Shown: positions 45,901 to 52,776 of the stretch, in pieces
Position numbering within the stretch: position 1 is the stretch's first letter
Layout of the letters: every line of letters begins with the position of its first letter
Assembly: GCF_004770145.1 (NCBI RefSeq)
Contig: NZ_RQFW01000018.1
Location: 273,501-337,500 of the forward strand
Length of the DNA: 64,000 nucleotides
From: Leptospira bourretii
GTDB lineage: Bacteria; Spirochaetota; Leptospiria; Leptospirales; Leptospiraceae
Direction: 5' to 3'
Position numbers and translations under genes: made by a program
The notes under the pieces: model-generated
Databases searched by the model: none
What the model saw: only the letters and a program-made list of their open reading frames with translations
Told to the model about the DNA's origin: nothing

Positions 45901-46288
45901 CCTTCCTATGGGCAAATTTATGGAGTTGAATCTCGCTTTTAGCATTTCCATATTTGAGCCATAACGTTCCTACATCAGATTGATGATCTATCCCCAAGAA
46001 GAGAAGGGTATCTTTTATACTTGCTTCATGCCCATCGCACTTGCTACTTTTCTTTGTTTCTGAATTTGAATTTAATAGTGGTTTTACAATTGAACGGATT
46101 GCACTATCAATTTCACGCATCAAATGGCCAATCAAGTGCTGTTTTGATTCCAATGAAGAATCATTAATTAAAGCAATCGCATCCTGAAAGAAAATCCTTG
46201 GACCTTCTCCAATATAATGGAGATTGCCAAGGATTCGAATCTGTTTAGCGCTTAGCTTCTTTACTTGAGGTTGCAAAGGATCAAACAT
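42914..46288 (-). CDS. Large (1124-residue) protein of unknown family
   Basis: No signal peptide and no membrane segment. Predicted mainly helical, with aromatic-rich helical-repeat-like stretches throughout; I see no P-loop, nuclease or protease motif. The N-terminus (residues 15-65) has AIALINDSSLESKQHLIGHLMREIDSAIRSIV, a segment I associate, loosely and from memory, with large uncharacterised bacterial proteins often found in accessory regions. It sits six bases after the LRAT-like gene and 80 bases before the antitoxin candidate, central in a five-gene run. A structural scaffold or sensor for the flanking effectors is inference. Confidence 0.7.
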   Translation of the reverse strand: MFDPLQPQVKKLSAKQIRILGNLHYIGEGPRIFFQDAIALINDSSLESKQHLIGHLMREIDSAIRSIVKPLLNSNSETKKSSKCDGHEASIKDTLLFLGIDHQSDVGTLWLKYGNAKSEIQLHKFAHRKDLTYRSFDDEFYREWQNFEIILDEVLDRFTRKYLYFIKEAERFSSLVVVSASDESTFRNTIAPGSPLFRVFIGKLTSIAWFDSLRRMNYFQFSGNEKYLIQETHYYYWSPLVYLNKLIELNEFEKVSSVIQALPQFDNFGLHQEITKLYLQMPESYFLNWMEKEYEWFQRSRQLNPINIDLYLEAIEKVWSLQNEKLCFELMSSLLTILPDPDWDYENGKSNKSNVDNLWQSPKPSRKLSGDSYLKVLTHFVGIIKEKLPLKSIQFISNLLENMLMYGLHSWEKTEDKYIDDHSYITRPSIWDHPQNYNHKLSDKLVPIFRDAILNYIKDQETFDVIIQLVKQKRCLLFQRFYVFVIGKEGRNRNPNLFDEVLYNQIYAEDDCFGNEYHSLLSQNYAYLSKEEQVKYIDWLDTWANELEEKYKLEYQSNEVQENRVLSDMYNPKHRIDLFFYRKLPALQGNMPPDKEKYLVELKDKFSKSFVKPEFPHYHESFVGPISPLENLDISVLSVRELIQKMIEFQKEEDGWNEPSPEGLARQISRDVEINSSKYLNSISDFFNVQIPERYFGALLWGFRGAIDNRTKLESEALCKYLQFLSDLIKSKPIDQTLHLQHALASFFRTIFEKKIIPKEAFDRFDFLDWISVLLRSSSPDESYEEKGEDFVSKGINSVRGNALHSLAYFSIDYFRKFLNDDASKASDDPRVQRIYSILTDHFTGEYSIRKTDLCVLGQHFAFLYWLNPNWFHENRKLILNENKELSRIFFFSYVQYGGYSPAIYLKFKEWFSDSIEYLGDLGENAQEEKGIRPFRIGNFLVNLYGNGIIESCDDTLLEKFFSLPEGFLKANAIRFLGENAPENEPSVVKKAEALWRWRLENDPSFEEFEVFSLWIDREVYSEELIFETLRKVRLDSRLSFGIESYLRFVKDNFSKGPKISIEFINLVTEENSYLWNAKPGDDVWEILVLGITSSEASVREMAKDIIHRLGSYEYFQYRELLGI

Positions 46289-46294
46289 TATTTT

Positions 46295-46735
46295 CTAATC
46301 CCGGCTCAGTAACAAAACTGCACCAAAAAATAATGCCATTGCTCCAAACGAATTGACTTGTTTACTTGTTTTTCTTCCCTCCGCAATGAATCGAGCAAAG
46401 TGTTCGCAATTATTACCCAAAAGATCATAGGACGGATCATTTAATGCTTGTGCTAGCCGTAACGCTGCAGCAAAAATATGATGATCTTTAACCTTACCTA
46501 AAATAATCCATTCACCTGACATATAACTATAAACATTTCCTTTACCCTCAATTTTTTCGATGAGGATTGGCCCTTGACCGAAGCTTGAAAATAAACCAGA
46601 TGTATTTCCTGCATCAATCACCGCATAATGATCGACTAATCCCCAATATTTTTGGGCTGGTCTTTTTACTAGATAAAGCCCATTTGTTAACTCATACTTA
46701 TTGATATACATATCTAACATCTCTCTTATTTTCAC
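46295..46735 (-). CDS. LRAT-domain (permuted papain-fold) protein with C-terminal anchor
   Basis: 146 residues. His36 in VDHYAVID and Cys110-x-His112 in GNNCEHFARFI give the catalytic His and Cys of LRAT/NlpC-P60-like permuted papain folds. A C-terminal hydrophobic helix (FGAMALFFGAVLLL) could anchor it in a membrane. Eukaryotic relatives are acyltransferases or phospholipases; bacterial ones may act on lipids or proteins. The start is GTG overlapping the HNH gene stop (GTGA); an ATG at 46720 is possible. Confidence 0.75.
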   Translation of the reverse strand: MKIREMLDMYINKYELTNGLYLVKRPAQKYWGLVDHYAVIDAGNTSGLFSSFGQGPILIEKIEGKGNVYSYMSGEWIILGKVKDHHIFAAALRLAQALNDPSYDLLGNNCEHFARFIAEGRKTSKQVNSFGAMALFFGAVLLLSRD

Positions 46736-47028
46736 TTTTTGTTTTTATTAACATTATTTGTACCACTCGACACAATGTTGCACTTCAAGCGGCCATCACT
46801 CTTGTCATTATTGTTATCCCATTGGAGAGGGCGGAGGTTACTTAAAGAATCAGATCCACCGGGACTGATATGATCGATTTCCCAACCGAAATCAGATTTG
46901 CGATTTCCATACTCTTTACGACTCATCCAAGCATTACATTCATCTTTTCTCCAAAGATTAGGATCATTGTCCGTAACCTTTTGTCCTTTTTCCCAAACCT
47001 TTTGTATTTCTTCATCTGTCCAACTCAT
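46732..47028 (-). CDS. HNH endonuclease
   Basis: 98 residues. The HNH core is clear: WRKDECNAWMSRKEYGNRKSDFGWEIDHISPGGSD, then LSNLRPLQWDNNNDKSDG, with DH of the first motif, Asn of LSNLRPL and the final NxxK. Small HNH nucleases cut DNA with a divalent metal. First gene of the five-gene run; GGAAGG lies just upstream of the ATG. Its promoter region holds a palindrome shared with the divergent XRE gene. Confidence 0.85.
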   Translation of the reverse strand: MSWTDEEIQKVWEKGQKVTDNDPNLWRKDECNAWMSRKEYGNRKSDFGWEIDHISPGGSDSLSNLRPLQWDNNNDKSDGRLKCNIVSSGTNNVNKNKK

Positions 47029-47047
47029 AGGAACCTTCCATTTCTAA

Positions 47048-47074
47048 ATTTATAACAGCTACGCTGCTATAAAT
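47048..47074. promoter_or_regulatory. Near-perfect palindrome in the HNH/XRE divergent promoter
   Basis: ATTTATAACAGC, spacer TAC, GCTGCTATAAAT. The arms match at 11 of 12 positions. It lies between the divergent HNH and XRE genes, a likely operator for the XRE protein, and would control both directions. Confidence 0.6.
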
Positions 47075-47170
47075 ATTATAACACTTAAAAGATTATTATT
47101 ATCATATATTTTTGGTTATTCATAAAAATTTCATTGTAAAATTGATATATTATGTCTCATTAGTGCAAAA

Positions 47171-47536
47171 ATGCAGAAAAATTTGGGAAATAAACTAGAT
47201 CAATTGATTGGGAAGGCAATTCGGGAGAATCGAAAAAAATCAAATATATCAGTCGAAACCTTATCAATTGCCACAACTCTATCAAAATCTTCTATTGTCC
47301 AAATAGAAAGGGGTGATCAATCTACCCCTATTCATAATATTTACAAAATTGCCGAAGTGCTTTCTGTGGAAATCTCAGAGCTTTTACCGAGTATGGTAGA
47401 ATATAGAAAGCTGAAGTCTGCACCAGTTGACAATGTTTCTCTCAATAGAGTCAGCTCGGAAGAATTGACGACTGTGATGGATTTCTTGTCTACTTACAAA
47501 AAGGAACCTAAAAGTGCGCGGAAGAAAAAATCCTGA
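47171..47536 (+). CDS. XRE-family HTH transcriptional regulator
   Basis: 121 residues with a helix-turn-helix at about 15-68 (IGKAIRENRKKSNISVETLSIATTLSKSSIVQIERGDQSTPIHNIYKIAEVLSVEISELL). The remainder is a linker. It overlaps the ImmA/IrrE-like gene by 23 bases, a frequent antitoxin/regulator pair in which the protease may inactivate the repressor. It is divergent from the HNH-to-zeta run and probably represses it; that is inference. Confidence 0.85.
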   Translation: MQKNLGNKLDQLIGKAIRENRKKSNISVETLSIATTLSKSSIVQIERGDQSTPIHNIYKIAEVLSVEISELLPSMVEYRKLKSAPVDNVSLNRVSSEELTTVMDFLSTYKKEPKSARKKKS

Positions 47537-48062
47537 ACTCATAGCAGAAAATCTGTTAAATGAATTTCCTTCACTCCAAAAACTGCCAATTGCAATCGAG
47601 AAGATCATTGGAAAGAAGGGGATTGATCTACACGTAACGGAGTTGCCTAGTGATATTTCCGGAATTCTTAATGTTGAGAATAAGGAATACTCTATTTTTG
47701 TACAAGAGTCTCACCATGAACATCGACAACGGTTTACGATGGCACATGAATTAGGACACTTTCTAATTCATCATCCAGAAACCACTCATATAGATAGAAA
47801 GTCATACTTTAGAAGCCCGCTCTCATCTACTGCTTTGGATCGTGAAGAAATTGAAGCAAATCGTTTTGCAGCAGCTATACTAATGCCCAAAGAAATGGTT
47901 ATGCAAGAAGTCAAAAGATTTATCGAAACTTATGGCGAAGACATCATTGATACTGAGGAAGAGAACAATCCTTTGATCACATCTCTTGCTACAAAGTTCA
48001 AAGTAAGTCCTGCTGCGATGATGTTAAGATTGCAAAACTTAGAAATCTTGGATGGGTTCTAA
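47514..48062 (+). CDS. ImmA/IrrE-family metallopeptidase
   Basis: 182 residues. Zinc site H78-E79-x-x-H82 in MAHELGHFLIH, third ligand in EEIEANRFAAAILMP. Family members cleave XRE-type repressors to release a regulon, as ImmA does in ICEBs1. The GTG start has AAGGAA eight bases upstream. Overlap with the XRE gene supports a repressor/antirepressor module; here it would switch on the HNH-led run or the island. Confidence 0.88.
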   Translation: MRGRKNPELIAENLLNEFPSLQKLPIAIEKIIGKKGIDLHVTELPSDISGILNVENKEYSIFVQESHHEHRQRFTMAHELGHFLIHHPETTHIDRKSYFRSPLSSTALDREEIEANRFAAAILMPKEMVMQEVKRFIETYGEDIIDTEEENNPLITSLATKFKVSPAAMMLRLQNLEILDGF

Positions 48063-48064
48063 CC

Positions 48065-49768
48065 TCACCCCCTCACCATTCCCTCCAAAATCTCTCCCTT
48101 CTTCTCCTCCGCCTTCCCGATCCTTTCTTCCAACTCATCGCATAACGCCAAAAGTTGGTCCACCTTTTCCACAATCCGTTTTTGTTCGGCAAGAGGTGGA
48201 AGGGGGAGAGGAAATTTAGATACTACTGGTTGATTAATTTTAGGCATAGTTCCAGATGTTCCACTAGCTTGAGATTGAAAATAGTTTCTTGCGTATAAAC
48301 TAACCATGAATTTATGAAACATTCTTAAATTCAATTTTTCAAATAGTCTAAATTTCATTATTAAATCAGGATATAGCACATCCTCTTTACAATTTTCAAC
48401 CAAGGCAACAATTCCCACATAATCGATTGAGTTTCCTCTTTGAATTAAGAAATCTCCATCTTTAACAAAGAATTCATTATCTAAATTCTGATAATCTGCA
48501 TATTTAAAAAAACTTGGATCAAAAGTTGCCTTTGTTGTTGAAGATAAAGTTAATACTTTCATAGTATTTACTGAGGACTTTGTTTCTTTGGGACTATATC
48601 CATTCTTTAAGCCACTTGTCATCAGCTCCCCCAAGCGCACCCACTCCCATCCCTTTGGAATGACAAAAGGCTTCTCCTCTTCTTTCACCGCCGGCAACGC
48701 CTCACTCTTCTTCACCTTCCCTTCCGCCACCAAACGCGCCTTCTCCGCTTGGATCTCTTTCAAAAGTTCACTCGCTTGTTGGTCTTTTGGATCCTGAGGA
48801 ACAAGTTTTCCCATCACCGCCAATTGCAAAACCGCCTTCCGCAGTTCTTTGACATTCTCTTTGACAGAATAGAGTTCGTGGAAATGAGTTGTGAGAAATT
48901 GGAAATGTTTCTGAAAACTTTCCTGCGAATCGGCTTCTAACATCTGTGTGATGACGGATTGGTGGAGGTCTTTTCGTTTGGAATCTTTGGATTTTTTAAG
49001 AATTTCAAGTTCATCGCATAACAGAAAAAGTTCATCGATCTTTTCTACGATTCGTTTTTGTTCGGCGAGGGGGGGTAATCCTAAAACAAGAAATTCCAAA
49101 GTCCCCTTCGTAATATGTTTTAAGCCAACAGCACCTTGAGCCATCGAAATTAAATGATCCAAGCGGCTATTGATCGTATTAATCAGATATTTATCTCTGA
49201 ATATTTCACAATATTGACGGCATTTAAAAATATGTTGATTTAAGGCTGCTTTTCCTCTTTTCCATATAAATGCGCCAAAGGAGGTACCGGGAGTTCCAGA
49301 CCAACTTATTAGAATCGTATCATCTGATATAATATGACGCTCATCGACCAATTCTTCTTTGCAATAATTAAAACCTGCTGATAAGTTATTGAGGTTCTGA
49401 ATACGAACAATAGGAATTCCATTGGCTGTCCAATCTGTCGGTTTAAATGCACGGCCATTAATCATTTCCAATACATCTCCTAACCTAATCCACACCCAAC
49501 CATTCGGAATCGTAAACGGCTTTTCCTCTTCCTTCACCGCCGGTAGTGCTTCGCTCTTCTTAATCTTTCCTTCCGCCACCAAACGCGCCTTCTCCTCTTG
49601 GATCTCTTTCAGTAACTCACTCGCTGGCTGGTCGTTGGGGTTTTGTTCTACAAGTTTTCCTTGCATCGCAAGGGTTAGGATGAGTTCACGAAGTTTTTTG
49701 ATTCCATTCGGGTGATCGAGGGCAGTGTCAAAATGGGTTTGGAGGAGTGGGTTTAGGGAGTTTGGCAT
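48065..49768 (-). CDS. hsdS: Type I restriction specificity subunit HsdS (system 1)
   Basis: 567 residues with two target-recognition domains. Each half ends in LPPLAEQKRIVEK[IV]D followed by a helical spacer. Residues 24-98 and 305-380 are near-duplicates (SELLKEIQ, EKARLVAEGK, KKSEALPAVKEEEKPF and W-x-W-x-RLG), giving the internal symmetry typical of HsdS but unusually well conserved. It gives sequence specificity to HsdM/HsdR for methylation and cleavage. Separated from the AlbA-like gene by a 191-base GC-rich block, and convergent with the ImmA gene at a two-base gap. Confidence 0.92.
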   Translation of the reverse strand: MPNSLNPLLQTHFDTALDHPNGIKKLRELILTLAMQGKLVEQNPNDQPASELLKEIQEEKARLVAEGKIKKSEALPAVKEEEKPFTIPNGWVWIRLGDVLEMINGRAFKPTDWTANGIPIVRIQNLNNLSAGFNYCKEELVDERHIISDDTILISWSGTPGTSFGAFIWKRGKAALNQHIFKCRQYCEIFRDKYLINTINSRLDHLISMAQGAVGLKHITKGTLEFLVLGLPPLAEQKRIVEKIDELFLLCDELEILKKSKDSKRKDLHQSVITQMLEADSQESFQKHFQFLTTHFHELYSVKENVKELRKAVLQLAVMGKLVPQDPKDQQASELLKEIQAEKARLVAEGKVKKSEALPAVKEEEKPFVIPKGWEWVRLGELMTSGLKNGYSPKETKSSVNTMKVLTLSSTTKATFDPSFFKYADYQNLDNEFFVKDGDFLIQRGNSIDYVGIVALVENCKEDVLYPDLIMKFRLFEKLNLRMFHKFMVSLYARNYFQSQASGTSGTMPKINQPVVSKFPLPLPPLAEQKRIVEKVDQLLALCDELEERIGKAEEKKGEILEGMVRG

Positions 49769-49814
49769 AGAAGTTTCAGGTTGACGGAAAGTTGATGACA
49801 GTTAAAATAAAAGA

Positions 49815-49955
49815 TGCGACCGGGCTCCTTCCAAAAGGAAGTTCTGGCCGCGGCAAAGTCGCCCGCTTGTAGCGGGTGCAAGATAGTGAGCCTGTCTTTG
49901 CATGAACTCCGACTCCATGTCGTCGAAGGGTATCCTTCTCAGTGCTTAGCCGGGC
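49815..49955. ncRNA. GC-rich structured block upstream of hsdS (unknown)
   Basis: About 140 bases, clearly more GC-rich than its flanks, with a run of small hairpins: CTTCC/GGAAG, CCCGC/GCGGG, TGCAA/TTGCA, CGAC/GTCG and GAAGG/CCTTC. On the minus strand it is the 5' region of hsdS. It shares CCGGGCTCCT with the dispersed repeats but not their ends. Candidate leader RNA or repeat; no Rfam-type family recognised. Confidence 0.35.
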
Positions 49956-49959
49956 TTTT

Positions 49960-51303
49960 TTATTTTCCATCCATTACCTCCCAGTGTCCGCCTTTGGCGG
50001 GTCCGATTCGTTTGATTTTACCTTCGGCTTGGAGAACTTTTAGATTCCTTTCGATCGTGCGAGTCGTAGTTTGCATACTTTCTGCCAAAGATGCGATCGT
50101 CATGTGAGGACTTTCTTCCAGAGTTTTTAGGATTTTCTCCGACATTTTCTCCGACATTTTCTCCGACATTTTCTCCGACATTTTCTCCGAACTTTTCTCC
50201 GAACTTTTCTCCGACATTTTCTCCGAACTTTTCTGTGACATCGGAAAGGTGATTCGCAAAAAATTGGCACTAAAATGGAAATGTTTCTTTGGGTACGTCT
50301 TTAAAATCCTTGGGAGCCCAGATCCTAAAAATTCAACGATGCCGATGTCTTTAAAGACTCGCATCAGGACTTTGTTGCGAGGTTTGGAGAATCCTTGAAA
50401 AAACTCATCCTGGTCACGACCTGGGGAAACGGAAACGGCGGAGGTGATCTCCAATCTATCTGCAAAGATTTCAAATTTTGGAACAAGATCTGTCGCATAA
50501 TCGTTGTGGACGATGGCATTGATGATTGCCTCACGCATTGGGACGATTTCCCAAAGTGGAGTATCAATTCTTTCTTTCCCTGTGATTTGTGTTTGGATTC
50601 GATTTTCCAATTCTAATTTATCTAAGACCATCTTACAAGTTTTCACCAAACAAACTCTACCATATTCTTTGGATTCGATGAGATCCACTCGGTCTTTGCC
50701 CGCATACTTAGCAACTTGAACAGAATTTCCATTTTCATCGGACAAAAGATACGCCGCATAATTGAACTTCCCATCCTCATCCAGTAATTCTAGGTTCGTA
50801 AGAAATTGCTCACCTAGCGACAATTTGTTTTCTTGGTAATAAATTTTTAGTTGTTCAAATCGTAGATCTTGTCTTGGCGATCGAATTTTCGTAATAGAAG
50901 GATGAATTCGTTTTCTAAGATGTTCCTCGATCATACTTGTGGGCATTGATTCCGTCGCATTGCCAACTCGGATAAAACAACCAGCTTCCGACAATCCCGC
51001 CTTTTTTATGTAATACGGTTTTTCAGGCCCGGAAGCCACATTGATTTTTAGAACATCCAACCCATCTCGTGACTCATGAATCAAGTCAAACAATCCAAGA
51101 ATGGAAGGCAAAATATTATTTTTAAGTCGATCTTTTACCTTTAACTGAAGTTCATCGAATGAAGTAAGACCGATTGCTATGTGAGTTTTGTCATCAATTC
51201 CTAAATAGAGAACTCCACCCTCTTTTGAGTTAAGAAAGCTAACAATCACTCGTTCGAGACTTTCATTCAGTTCTCGTTTGTATTCGACTCGATTTGATTC
51301 CAT
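49960..51303 (-). CDS. AlbA/Schlafen-like ATP-binding regulator with C-terminal HTH
   Basis: 447 residues. N-terminal AlbA_2 domain (ESNRVEYKRELNESLERVIVSFLNSKEGGVLYLGIDD) followed by a GHKL-like ATP-binding region with NAIVHNDY and ISAVSVSPGR. Residues 355-390 are nine tetrapeptide units (SSEK/MSEK) from a 12-bp tandem repeat, then a winged HTH (MTIASLAESMQTTTRTIERNLKVL). Found inside a type I operon, it probably regulates or modifies the system, as similar linked genes do elsewhere; biochemistry unknown. Confidence 0.8.
   Translation of the reverse strand: MESNRVEYKRELNESLERVIVSFLNSKEGGVLYLGIDDKTHIAIGLTSFDELQLKVKDRLKNNILPSILGLFDLIHESRDGLDVLKINVASGPEKPYYIKKAGLSEAGCFIRVGNATESMPTSMIEEHLRKRIHPSITKIRSPRQDLRFEQLKIYYQENKLSLGEQFLTNLELLDEDGKFNYAAYLLSDENGNSVQVAKYAGKDRVDLIESKEYGRVCLVKTCKMVLDKLELENRIQTQITGKERIDTPLWEIVPMREAIINAIVHNDYATDLVPKFEIFADRLEITSAVSVSPGRDQDEFFQGFSKPRNKVLMRVFKDIGIVEFLGSGLPRILKTYPKKHFHFSANFLRITFPMSQKSSEKMSEKSSEKSSEKMSEKMSEKMSEKMSEKILKTLEESPHMTIASLAESMQTTTRTIERNLKVLQAEGKIKRIGPAKGGHWEVMDGK
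50134..50241 (-). repeat. 12-bp tandem repeat, nine units, in-frame
   Basis: Unit TTTTCTCCGACA with the variant TTTTCTCCGAAC on the plus strand (encoding MSEK or SSEK). The last unit degenerates. Since 12 is a multiple of three, copy-number changes keep the reading frame and alter the length of the linker. Confidence 0.85.
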
Positions 51304-51309
51304 CTTTTC

Positions 51310-52755
51310 CTAACGAGTCAAAGCTTTCATCAATTCTTGTTTGAGTTTGTCTCTTACCTGGTTTAGTTCCTTAGAAACCTCTTCGTATTCCTTTGTTAGT
51401 TCCTCTGGATTCCGATGCACCACATCGACGACATGCGGATTTTTAAAATCCAAATTGTAATTGCGAGCGGCAATATCCTTAGCACTTACCTTCCAGGCAA
51501 ATTCGGTTTCCTTTCGTTTGTTCCACCATTTCTTTTCGAGGTCAAATTCTCCAATGGTCAAAGGTTTGGAACGTGAGTACGATTTGTAACCTGGTGGATA
51601 CGGATGTTCAAAAAACCAAACTTGTTTGGTAGGCCCTCCCTTTTCTATAAAAAGAAGATTGGTATTGATCCCTGTATAAGGGCTAAACACTCCTTTCGGG
51701 AGGCGAACTATTGTATGTAAGTTAAACTCTTCGAGAAGCTCTCGTTTGAGATTAGTTTTGGTTCCCTCTCCAAACAAAAATCCATCAGGAAGCACCACTG
51801 CGGCACGACCCGTATCATGTTTGAGTAAATGCATGATAAGAGCCATGAACAAATCGGCAGTTTCCCGAGTTTGGTATTTTTTGGGAAAATTATTTTCAAT
51901 ACCGTCCTCCTCCATTCCACCAAACGGAGGATTGGTGATGATAATATCTACTCTGTCTTTCGGACCATAATCTTTCAAAGGACGACTGAGAGTATTGTCA
52001 TGGCGAATATTGGTAGGAACATCAATCCCATGTAACATCATATTGGTCAGTGCCAACATATGAGGAAGAGGCTTTTTTTCTACACCGTGAATGGTAGTTT
52101 GCAAAATCTGTTTGTCTTTTGCAGTTTTGGTCTGAAATTTTAAATGTTCGATGGAGGTCGTAAGAAATCCACCGGTCCCACAAGCGGGATCCAAAATGGT
52201 TTCTCCCAGTTTCGGATCAATGATATCCACCATAAACTGAGTCACAGCCCGAGGTGTATAGTATTCCCCTGCATTTCCTGCTGATTGTAAATCAGCCAGA
52301 ATCTTTTCATAAATGTCATTAAACAAATGTCTGTCGGTGGAACTATTAAAATCCAAATCTTCTTCGATGGTGTTGATCACCTGCCGAAGTAAGGTGCCAG
52401 ACTTCATGTAGTTATAAGCATCTTCAAAAACACTTCCAACCACTCTTCCTTGTGCACTCACACCAGCCTGGGTTGCCAGTTTCTTTAACGCAGGAAAAAG
52501 ATTATTATTCACAAAATCTATGAGTTCTTCACCCGTCATCCCTTCGGCATTGGAGGCCCAACTACTCCATTGAAACCGAGAGGCAAGTGGGGATTTATAA
52601 TCTTTGAGGGTCAGTTTCCATTCTTTTTCTTTATCATCGAAAATCTTTAAAAAGAGAAGCCATACCATCTGGCTGATTCGTTGGGCATCACCATCAACAC
52701 CCACGTCTTTCCGCATAATATCTTGAATCGACTTAATTAAAGTTCCAATTGCCAT
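51310..52755 (-). CDS. hsdM: Type I DNA methyltransferase subunit HsdM (system 1)
   Basis: 481 residues. N-terminal helical domain (MVWLLFLKIFDDKEKEW), SAM-binding motif I ILDPACGTGGFLT at about 190-202, and motif IV IIITNPPFGG at about 275-284, diagnostic of N6-adenine methyltransferases. With HsdS it methylates the host site. It begins 21 bases after hsdR and ends six bases before the AlbA-like gene. Confidence 0.95.
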   Translation of the reverse strand: MAIGTLIKSIQDIMRKDVGVDGDAQRISQMVWLLFLKIFDDKEKEWKLTLKDYKSPLASRFQWSSWASNAEGMTGEELIDFVNNNLFPALKKLATQAGVSAQGRVVGSVFEDAYNYMKSGTLLRQVINTIEEDLDFNSSTDRHLFNDIYEKILADLQSAGNAGEYYTPRAVTQFMVDIIDPKLGETILDPACGTGGFLTTSIEHLKFQTKTAKDKQILQTTIHGVEKKPLPHMLALTNMMLHGIDVPTNIRHDNTLSRPLKDYGPKDRVDIIITNPPFGGMEEDGIENNFPKKYQTRETADLFMALIMHLLKHDTGRAAVVLPDGFLFGEGTKTNLKRELLEEFNLHTIVRLPKGVFSPYTGINTNLLFIEKGGPTKQVWFFEHPYPPGYKSYSRSKPLTIGEFDLEKKWWNKRKETEFAWKVSAKDIAARNYNLDFKNPHVVDVVHRNPEELTKEYEEVSKELNQVRDKLKQELMKALTR

Positions 52756-52776
52756 ACTGTCTAAATCAACCTTAGT

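Noticed and set aside
49776..49970. 64-codon open frame before hsdS
   Set aside because: It runs across the GC-rich hairpin block and into the end of the next gene; no ribosome binding site.
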